From Flavobacteriaceae bacterium TMED48 (GTDB lineage Bacteria; Bacteroidota; Bacteroidia; Flavobacteriales; Flavobacteriaceae), in the NCBI GenBank assembly GCA_002167945.1, contig NHDB01000002.1, positions 39,741-51,089 on the forward strand: a stretch of 11,349 nt of DNA, written 5' to 3'. The translations under genes and the position numbers were made by a program. Positions 6,269-11,349 of the stretch are shown piece after piece. Under the pieces are notes generated by a model that worked only from the letters and a program-made list of their open reading frames with translations, made no database searches and was not told where the DNA came from. Within the stretch, counting starts at the first letter, position 1. Each line of letters starts with the position of its first letter.

Positions 6269-8821
6269 GTGTTTCGTCCACGAGCTAAATTAATAATTCT
6301 ATTTCTTACAGGCCTTACCCTTTTTGGATGTTCTGGAACCAGAGTTTATCGGACCCAGCAAGTATTGATTGATAAAAATGAAGTCTATCAGGAATCACAA
6401 CTCCTTAAAAACAATCCTGTCAATTTTATCATCACCACGCCTGCTAATAAAAAATTTCTAGGCATCCCGATCAAAAAAATGCTTTACGAAAGTGCGCATC
6501 CCGAACCTCAAAAAAAGTTTGAAGAATGGTTGGCAAAAAAAGAGAAACGAAGAAAACGCCTGGAAAAATGGTTTTCACCAAAACAGGTTTCTGCATTAGA
6601 AAATTATTCGGTTAAGTTTAATGAGTGGTTAAAAAAAAATGGTGAACCTCCAGCTGTTTTAGATATCAACGCAATTAATACCTCCAAAAAAAGAATCCAA
6701 CAATACTATAAAAATTTGGGGTATTACAACGTTATAGTAGATCATGACACCACTCATACCAAACCTAAAAAGGTAGTTTTACAATATCAAATCTACCCAG
6801 ACAAACAGTACGAAATTGATTCTATTAAAACCCAGATTGACTCTCCTCAGATAGAGAAAATTTATACTTCTAATACAGCTACTGCCATTATCAAACGTGG
6901 AGATGCTTTTGAGATTAATAAATTTGAAAAAGAAAGAGAACGGCTATTTACCTTATTTAGAAATAATGGTGTCTACAATTTTCAGCAGAACAGCATACAA
7001 TTTATTGCTGCAATAGACAGTACCGGTCAAGACTTAAAAATTCCAGTTACAATTGAAATTCAAAATCCACAACAGCTTGTGAATGAATTTTCTACTACAG
7101 TTCCTTACCAGACCTACACCATTAATGAAATTGAGGTTTTTGTAGATGATTTTAACGCTGGGATCAACATCGATCAATTTACCGATTCGATTCAATACAA
7201 AGACATTACACTCTACAGTAAGGGGAAATTGAAATACCGCCCACAAGCCATCACTTCAGGGATCGCCATTAAAAAAAAACAACCCTACAGCGATCATGAC
7301 CGGACGCTTACCTATCGCTATTTTACAAATCTTAAAAACTTTAAATACCCCAGTATAAATTACAGCCTTATTCCAGAAAAAGAAAATCAACTCAAAGCTT
7401 CAATTTTTTTGACTCCTAGAGAACGTTTTTCCTTGGGTTTTGATCTGGACTTTTCACATTCAAATATTCAAGATTTTGGAATTGGTTTAGGTGGTGGACT
7501 CGGTATTAGAAATGTATTTAGAGGTGCTGAATCACTAGAACTCAATATCAAAAATACACTTGGTGCTTCTCGTGATATTGCACAAAAGGGGGATCAGTTT
7601 TTTAATTTATTTGAACTGGGGGCAGACCTCAAATTGAGCTTCCCAAGATTGGTGTTCCCTTTTTTTGAAAATGCTTGGACCACTCCTGAGATGAATCCTG
7701 TAACTCAAATGATTTTAGGAACAAGCATACAGCAAAACATTGGACTTGATAAACAATTTTTTAAATCCACTTACCAATTTGACTGGCAACCTAAAAAGAA
7801 TAAGAAAGTGCAAATAAAATGGATTGATCTAGAATTTGTAAACAACAGAAATCTCTCAAATTATTTTAACGTTTACCGAAATTCATACGACAGATTGAAT
7901 TCCATTGCAGCTATTTACAATACTCAAACTGATTTTCAAGACGTTGACGGCAATCTGAGTATACCAGAGGGTACGGAAGGTTTTATCAATGCGGTTTTAA
8001 ATAATGAAACTATTTTAAATCAAGAAAATCCAGACTTTAAGACCGTCAATACTGTAAAAGAACGTCAAGACAGACTTACAGCAAACAATCTCATTTTAGG
8101 TTCTTCATTCAGTTTAAATTTTAACAGTCAGGAAAGTATTTTTGATGAAAATTTTTATCAACTCAGGTGGAAAGTAGATTGGGTAGGTAACCTTTTAAAC
8201 GGTGTGCTTCGAGCTGTTAATGCTCCCGAAAATGATCAAGGGCAAACCCAATTGGGAGGCGTAAGTCCTTCCCAATACGTAAAATCAGAAGTAGATTATA
8301 TCAAACATTGGCCTTTAGGAAATGAACAAGTCATCGCATTTCATGCTTTTGGAGGTCTAGCAGTTCCCTACGGCAATGCGAATAACATGCCTTTTTCTCG
8401 ATCGTATTTTTCTGGAGGTGCTAATGACAACAGAGCATGGAAAGCCTATAAACTCGGTCCTGGAAGCAGTAATAATATCAATGAATTCAACGAAGCCAAT
8501 TTCAAACTCGCCTTTAATATCGAATACCGTTTCCCTCTAAGTGGCCCCTTAAAAGGTGGACTTTTTATCGATGCAGGAAATGTTTGGAATATTTTTGATG
8601 ATGTTGATGATACTGCTTTTCGATTTGATGGGCTGCAAGACCTTTCCGAGATTGCAATTGGTTCTGGAATTGGTTTGCGTTACGACTTTGATTTTTTTGT
8701 TTTTCGATTTGATACAGGATTTAAAACCTTCAATCCTGCATTGCCTAAGGGGGAACGCTGGTGGGGTGAGTACAAGCTCAAAAATGCTGTTTTTAACATT
8801 GGAATTAATTATCCTTTCTAA
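6269..8821 (+). CDS. tamL: Omp85-family translocation and assembly module lipoprotein TamL (BamA-like)
   Basis: An 850-residue outer-membrane protein. The start is GTG at 6269, since an in-frame TGA sits at 6251-6253 and no ATG precedes the signal sequence. The N-terminus MFRPRAKLIILFLTGLTLFGC is a lipoprotein signal with lipobox ending at Cys21. Then come a Lys/Arg-rich helical region (about 80-110), the TamL-type segment around GEPPAVLDINAI, POTRA-like periplasmic domains (about 120-330; YEIDSIK near 180 and YTINEIEVFVDD near 283) and an Omp85 barrel (about 380-850). The barrel includes a Gly-rich FGIGLGGGLGIRN strand and SGGANDNRAWKAYKLGPG (about 715-732), the counterpart of the VRGF/Y loop of BamA/TamA, and ends in the terminal aromatic YPF. 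TamL works in outer-membrane protein assembly, in known systems with a TamB-like partner; no tamB is in this window. Its own promoter and the 42-bp gap to fba suggest a single-gene unit. A BamA paralogue is the alternative, but the lipid anchor favours TamL. Confidence 0.9.
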   Translation: MFRPRAKLIILFLTGLTLFGCSGTRVYRTQQVLIDKNEVYQESQLLKNNPVNFIITTPANKKFLGIPIKKMLYESAHPEPQKKFEEWLAKKEKRRKRLEKWFSPKQVSALENYSVKFNEWLKKNGEPPAVLDINAINTSKKRIQQYYKNLGYYNVIVDHDTTHTKPKKVVLQYQIYPDKQYEIDSIKTQIDSPQIEKIYTSNTATAIIKRGDAFEINKFEKERERLFTLFRNNGVYNFQQNSIQFIAAIDSTGQDLKIPVTIEIQNPQQLVNEFSTTVPYQTYTINEIEVFVDDFNAGINIDQFTDSIQYKDITLYSKGKLKYRPQAITSGIAIKKKQPYSDHDRTLTYRYFTNLKNFKYPSINYSLIPEKENQLKASIFLTPRERFSLGFDLDFSHSNIQDFGIGLGGGLGIRNVFRGAESLELNIKNTLGASRDIAQKGDQFFNLFELGADLKLSFPRLVFPFFENAWTTPEMNPVTQMILGTSIQQNIGLDKQFFKSTYQFDWQPKKNKKVQIKWIDLEFVNNRNLSNYFNVYRNSYDRLNSIAAIYNTQTDFQDVDGNLSIPEGTEGFINAVLNNETILNQENPDFKTVNTVKERQDRLTANNLILGSSFSLNFNSQESIFDENFYQLRWKVDWVGNLLNGVLRAVNAPENDQGQTQLGGVSPSQYVKSEVDYIKHWPLGNEQVIAFHAFGGLAVPYGNANNMPFSRSYFSGGANDNRAWKAYKLGPGSSNNINEFNEANFKLAFNIEYRFPLSGPLKGGLFIDAGNVWNIFDDVDDTAFRFDGLQDLSEIAIGSGIGLRYDFDFFVFRFDTGFKTFNPALPKGERWWGEYKLKNAVFNIGINYPF

Positions 8822-8836
8822 GTCAAATAAGTTTAA

Positions 8837-8844
8837 TATTTTTG
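8837..8844 (+). promoter_or_regulatory. Probable fba promoter (-7 box TATTTTTG)
   Basis: TATTTTTG matches TANNTTTG perfectly, 19 bp before the fba ATG in the 42-bp gap after tamL. A TTTC (8815-8818), one base off TTTG, lies 18 bp upstream and would place the -33 element over the end of tamL. The expected leader is about 13 nt and contains ATG AAT TAA immediately before the fba start. Confidence 0.6.
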
Positions 8845-8863
8845 CCCAAACCAAATGAATTAA

Positions 8864-9931
8864 ATGAATCATTCTATCCCCTCCGGTGTTGTCACCGGAA
8901 AACAAGTTCAAGAAGTCTTTAAGCTGGCAAAAGCGAAAGCCTTCGCATTACCCGCCGTAAATGTAATCGGAAGTAATACTATTAATTCAGTACTGGAAAC
9001 AGCTGCTTCATTGAACAGTCCAGTTATCATTCAATTTTCGAATGGTGGAGCTCAATTCAATGCAGGAAAAGGGCTTTCCAACGAAAACCAACAAGCTGCG
9101 ATTTCAGGCGCAATTGCGGGCGCAAAACACGTACACGAATTGGCAAAAGCCTACGGTGCTACTGTAATTTTACATACAGACCACTGTGCTAAAAATCTAC
9201 TGCCGTGGATTGATGGACTCTTAGATGCCAGTGAAGAATTTTATGCAGCTCATGGAAAATCACTCTTCAGTTCACATATGATTGATCTTTCAGAAGAACC
9301 AATCGAAGAAAATATTGAAATCTGTAAGACCTATTTAGATCGTATGTCTAAAATGGATATGACTCTAGAAATTGAATTGGGAATTACAGGAGGTGAAGAA
9401 GATGGGGTTGACAACAGTGATGTTGATGTCTCTAAACTGTATACACAACCAGAAGAAGTCGCCTATGCCTATGAAGAACTTAGTACAATCAGTTCTCAAT
9501 TTACCATTGCAGCTGCTTTTGGTAACGTTCATGGTGTATACAAGCCAGGGAATGTGAAATTGACTCCAAAGATTTTGAGAAACTCACAAACTTTTATCTC
9601 TGAAAAGCACAATCTCGAGAAAAATACCATCGATTTTGTTTTTCACGGCGGCTCCGGTTCTACTCAAGCAGAAATTGAAGAATCAATTGGCTACGGGGTT
9701 ATTAAAATGAATATTGACACTGACCTTCAATTTGCATTTACCGAAGGAATTCGGGATTATATGAACGATGAAATCGACTATTTAAAAAATCAAATTGGAA
9801 ATCCTGAAGGTGCCGACCAACCCAATAAAAAGCACTACGATCCTAGAAAATGGCTTCGATTAGGAGAAGAGACTTTCAAGTCACGTCTAAAGAAAGCCTT
9901 CGAAGACTTAAATAACACAGACACTTTGTAG
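8864..9931 (+). CDS. fbaA: Class II fructose-bisphosphate aldolase
   Basis: A 355-residue cytosolic zinc aldolase of the long FbaA (E. coli-type) subgroup, normal in length. It cleaves fructose 1,6-bisphosphate to dihydroxyacetone phosphate and glyceraldehyde 3-phosphate. Active-site residues line up with E. coli FbaA at a constant offset of three: catalytic D106 and zinc ligand H107 in LHTDH (103-107), E171 in ELGITGGEEDGVDNS, zinc ligands H223 in FGNVHGVYKPGN and H261 in FVFHGGSGS, and the phosphate/cation site KMNIDTDLQFAF (281-292). The catalytic glutamates of GGEED (176-180) are present. The gene has its own promoter box and a 39-bp gap to accD, whose -33 element overlaps this stop codon. 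Codons 7-12 form a perfect 7-bp GC-rich hairpin (8882-8899). Complete, with no missing key residue. Confidence 0.97.
   Translation: MNHSIPSGVVTGKQVQEVFKLAKAKAFALPAVNVIGSNTINSVLETAASLNSPVIIQFSNGGAQFNAGKGLSNENQQAAISGAIAGAKHVHELAKAYGATVILHTDHCAKNLLPWIDGLLDASEEFYAAHGKSLFSSHMIDLSEEPIEENIEICKTYLDRMSKMDMTLEIELGITGGEEDGVDNSDVDVSKLYTQPEEVAYAYEELSTISSQFTIAAAFGNVHGVYKPGNVKLTPKILRNSQTFISEKHNLEKNTIDFVFHGGSGSTQAEIEESIGYGVIKMNIDTDLQFAFTEGIRDYMNDEIDYLKNQIGNPEGADQPNKKHYDPRKWLRLGEETFKSRLKKAFEDLNNTDTL
8882..8899 (+). repeat. 7-bp perfect inverted repeat (hairpin) inside the fba start region
   Basis: TCCGGTG (8882-8888), loop TTGT (8889-8892), CACCGGA (8893-8899). All seven pairs are Watson-Crick and five are G-C, in an AT-rich setting, beginning 19 nt into the coding sequence. 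It encodes the SGVVTG peptide, part of which (VxTG) is common in the family, so chance plus protein constraint is a possible explanation. Confidence 0.6.
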
Positions 9932-9954
9932 GGGAAGATTAATTTATATATTTG
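9925..9954 (+). promoter_or_regulatory. accD promoter: TTTG-N18-TATATTTG
   Basis: The clearest promoter in the window: -33 TTTG at 9925-9928, an 18-bp spacer, then -7 TATATTTG at 9947-9954, both perfect matches to the Bacteroidota sigma-A (sigma-ABfr-type) consensus. The -33 element lies inside the last codons of fba. The predicted transcript starts about 10 nt before the accD ATG at 9971. Confidence 0.7.
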
Positions 9955-9970
9955 AGAAAATCTACTACAG

Positions 9971-10828
9971 ATGAGCTGGTTTAAGAGAAGTGAAAAGGGA
10001 ATTCAGACCAAAACTGAAGAAAAAAAGGACATCCCTAAAGGCCTTTGGTACAGGACTCCTACAGGGAAAGTAATAGAGTCTCAAGAACTGGCAGAAAATA
10101 ACTATGTCAGCCCTGAAGACGATTATCACGTTCATATTGGAAGTAAAGAGTATTTTGAAATCCTATTTGACGATGGGCAATTTGAAGAGCTAGACATCAA
10201 GCTAAAATCCAAAGACTTTTTAAAATTTGAAGACTCAAAAAAATACATCGACCGTCTTAAAGATGCCCATAAAAAAACAGGCCTTTACGATGCCATACGA
10301 GTAGCGGTTGGACTTTCTAAAGGAAAAAAACTGGTCGTTGCGAGTATGGATTTCAAATTTATCGGTGGATCCATGGGCTCCGTAGTAGGAGAAAAAATTG
10401 CTCGTGCAACAGATCATGCCATAAAAAATAAACTACCCTTAGTGATCATATCAAAATCAGGAGGAGCGAGAATGATGGAATCGGCCACTTCATTGATGCA
10501 AATGGCTAAAACCTCGGCTAAATTAGCCCAGCTAGCGGAAGCAAAACTTCCCTATATTTCGCTATGTACAGATCCGACTACGGGTGGAACTACGGCTTCC
10601 TATGCCATGCTAGGTGATATCAATATTGCTGAACCCAAGGCATTGATTGCCTTTGCAGGACCACGTGTCGTTAAAGATACAACAGGTCAAGACCTCCCAG
10701 AAGGGTTTCAAACGAGTGAATTCCTCCTCGAAAAAGGCTTTTTAGATTTTATTTCTCACCGAAATGAACTCAAAAATAAAATCAATTTATACATTGATTT
10801 GATCCTGAATCAGCCATTGAGAAATTAG
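9971..10828 (+). CDS. accD: Acetyl-CoA carboxylase carboxyltransferase subunit beta (AccD), zinc-ribbon cysteines lost
   Basis: 285 residues, near normal for AccD. With the alpha subunit AccA it moves the carboxyl group from biotin-BCCP to acetyl-CoA, giving malonyl-CoA for fatty-acid synthesis. The crotonase-fold core is intact: [11 protein letters not shown] (132-142), [11 protein letters not shown] (161-171) with the oxyanion glycines, [12 protein letters not shown], and [37 protein letters not shown]. The N-terminus MSWFKR and the spacing are as in E. coli AccD, but the four cysteines of the zinc ribbon (CxxC...CxxC) are gone: the first pair aligns with WYRTPTG (26-32), the second with VSPEDDYH (46-53). 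The only Cys in the protein is in the catalytic core. Flavobacterial AccDs I recall look the same, so this is probably a lineage trait rather than damage. It is transcribed from its own promoter overlapping the fba end; no accA is in the window. Confidence 0.95.
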   Translation: MSWFKRSEKGIQTKTEEKKDIPKGLWYRTPTGKVIESQELAENNYVSPEDDYHVHIGSKEYFEILFDDGQFEELDIKLKSKDFLKFEDSKKYIDRLKDAHKKTGLYDAIRVAVGLSKGKKLVVASMDFKFIGGSMGSVVGEKIARATDHAIKNKLPLVIISKSGGARMMESATSLMQMAKTSAKLAQLAEAKLPYISLCTDPTTGGTTASYAMLGDINIAEPKALIAFAGPRVVKDTTGQDLPEGFQTSEFLLEKGFLDFISHRNELKNKINLYIDLILNQPLRN

Positions 10829-10868
10829 GCTGTCGGAGTTAACACCCATTTTATTCAATCCCAATTGG

Positions 10869-10898
10869 TTGTTTAATCCTTCCGATGTTGTATATTTG
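10869..10898 (+). promoter_or_regulatory. rpsO promoter: TTG-N19-TATATTTG
   Basis: TTG at 10869-10871, a 19-bp spacer and TATATTTG at 10891-10898 match the flavobacterial consensus. A second TTG (10865-10867) gives a 23-bp spacer. The expected start near 10905 gives a leader of about 40 nt, the longest among the genes here, AT-rich and with only a weak GTAAA/TTTAC pairing (10905-10917). The rest of the 116-bp accD-rpsO gap holds no gene and no convincing terminator. Confidence 0.65.
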
Positions 10899-10944
10899 CA
10901 GCTCGTAAAAAATTTACATAAAAATCATTAAAATTAATATTGGC

Positions 10945-11214
10945 ATGTACAATTCAAAAGAAGTAAAAGAAACTATTTTTAAAAAACACGGTAAGTCTGA
11001 AAAAGACACTGGGTCTGCAGAGGGACAAATCGCTCTTTTCACTCACCGTATCGAACACTTATCAAACCACCTCAAAAGCAATCGTAAAGATTATAACACG
11101 GAGCGCTCTTTGGTACGTTTGGTAGGTAAAAGAAGAAGTCTTTTAGATTATTTAAAATCCAAGGATATTACTCGCTATCGCGCGATTGTAAAAGAGTTGG
11201 GTATCCGTAAATAA
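10945..11214 (+). CDS. rpsO: 30S ribosomal protein S15
   Basis: 89 residues, exactly the usual length of bacterial S15. The family pattern is complete: the helix-turn containing DTGSAEGQIALFTHRIEHLSNHLK (residues 21-44; E. coli has DTGSTEVQVALLT), the RKDYNTERSLVRLVGKRRSLLDYLK block that contacts 16S rRNA helices 20-22, and the C-terminal RYRAIVKELGIRK. S15 is a primary binder in assembly of the 30S platform and, in several bacteria, represses its own mRNA; the roughly 40-nt leader here is short and shows no obvious pseudoknot. pnp follows 79 bp downstream in the widely conserved rpsO-pnp order. The start ATG at 10945 gives the expected N-terminus. Confidence 0.98.
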   Translation: MYNSKEVKETIFKKHGKSEKDTGSAEGQIALFTHRIEHLSNHLKSNRKDYNTERSLVRLVGKRRSLLDYLKSKDITRYRAIVKELGIRK

Positions 11215-11248
11215 TTTTTAGATTACCTAACTGAATCTTAGTTTTTCA

Positions 11249-11283
11249 TTGGTTGCAACAACACACAACAACTGTTTAACCAA
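11249..11283 (+). repeat. A/C-only mirror repeat enclosed by an inverted repeat in the rpsO-pnp spacer
   Basis: Bases 11256-11272 contain only A and C and read the same in both directions (a 17-nt mirror repeat built from CAACAAC-ACA-CAACAAC). They lie in the loop of a 6-bp inverted repeat, TTGGTT (11249-11254) and AACCAA (11278-11283), ending about 10 nt before the pnp ATG. The pairing is weak, but the single-stranded C/A-rich loop is unlike the rest of the spacer. Confidence 0.45.
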
Positions 11284-11293
11284 ATAATGAAAA

Positions 11294-11349
11294 ATGATTC
11301 CAAAAACATTTACACAAGAAATTCGTCTTGAAGACGGAAGAACAATCAC
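11294..11349 (+). CDS. pnp: Polynucleotide phosphorylase (PNPase), 3'-truncated by the window edge
   Basis: The last 56 bases open with ATG and encode 18 codons, MIPKTFTQEIRLEDGRTI, and run off the right edge. This matches the N-terminus expected of flavobacterial PNPase, where a short lead-in is followed by the DGRT-x-x-x-ETG entry into the first RNase PH domain. The position directly after rpsO is the classic rpsO-pnp arrangement. PNPase degrades RNA 3' to 5' by phosphorolysis. An ATG at 11287 is in another frame and is soon closed. I found no TANNTTTG box in the 79-bp spacer, so co-transcription with rpsO is likely. The identification rests on few residues plus context. Confidence 0.85.
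   Translation, partial: MIPKTFTQEIRLEDGRTI

Noticed and set aside
8549..8911. 120-codon minus-strand open frame across the tamL end and fba start
   Set aside because: It spans the fba promoter and two conserved genes on the other strand; composition and lack of motifs indicate a shadow frame.
10835..10846. GGAGTTAACACC after accD as an intrinsic terminator
   Set aside because: The arms have an A-A mismatch and no loop between them, so no stable hairpin can form, and only a broken T-run follows.
10861..10868. CCAATTGG palindrome overlapping the rpsO -33 region as an operator
   Set aside because: Eight bases of palindrome in AT-rich DNA is expected by chance and no second copy or known regulator site supports it.
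1..11349. Search for mobile elements, CRISPR arrays, tRNA/rRNA, toxin-antitoxin or defence genes
   Set aside because: All long frames are accounted for by conserved housekeeping genes, gaps are short (at most 116 bp), and I saw no repeat arrays, terminal inverted repeats or transposase-like proteins.

Overview
The window is chromosomal core sequence from a member of the Bacteroidota, most likely Flavobacteriaceae. Evidence: low GC content; a PorT gene of the type IX secretion system, which is confined to this phylum; a lipoprotein-type Omp85 protein (TamL); an AccD without zinc-ribbon cysteines, as I recall from flavobacterial AccDs; and promoters of the Bacteroidota type (TANNTTTG at -7). 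I see no IS element, phage gene, CRISPR array, tRNA or rRNA, and no abrupt change in base or codon use that would suggest recent transfer.

Left part (1-3950): the 3' end of rarA, a replication-fork AAA+ ATPase, runs rightward. It meets trkH, which runs leftward, with the two stop codons overlapping. trkA lies 9 bp upstream of trkH on the minus strand, so trkA-trkH form a two-gene K+ uptake operon (regulatory NAD-binding subunit plus channel subunit).

Middle part (3951-6268): a 98-bp divergent intergenic region holds the trkA promoter and probably the ubiE promoter. ubiE/menG (menaquinone methyltransferase) is followed directly by porT. The porT reading frame has no usable ATG: it either starts at a TTG inside ubiE or has lost one T just after a stop-start TGATG. 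A TrmH/SpoU-family RNA methyltransferase runs leftward and converges on porT with 1 bp between them.

Right part (6269-11349): tamL (850-aa Omp85 lipoprotein), fba (class II fructose-bisphosphate aldolase), accD (carboxyltransferase beta subunit), rpsO (ribosomal protein S15) and the first 18 codons of pnp (polynucleotide phosphorylase) all run rightward. Each of tamL, fba, accD and rpsO has its own TANNTTTG box close to its start, so this is a row of short transcription units rather than one operon. pnp has no visible promoter of its own and is probably read from rpsO.

Functionally, this is housekeeping: DNA repair, K+ homeostasis, respiration, envelope biogenesis and protein secretion, glycolysis, fatty-acid synthesis, and translation with RNA decay. 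I did not find an undescribed system. The points most worth a second look are the porT start/frame problem, the loss of all four zinc-ribbon cysteines in AccD, the very short promoter-to-start distances, and small RNA-level structures in fba and in the pnp leader.
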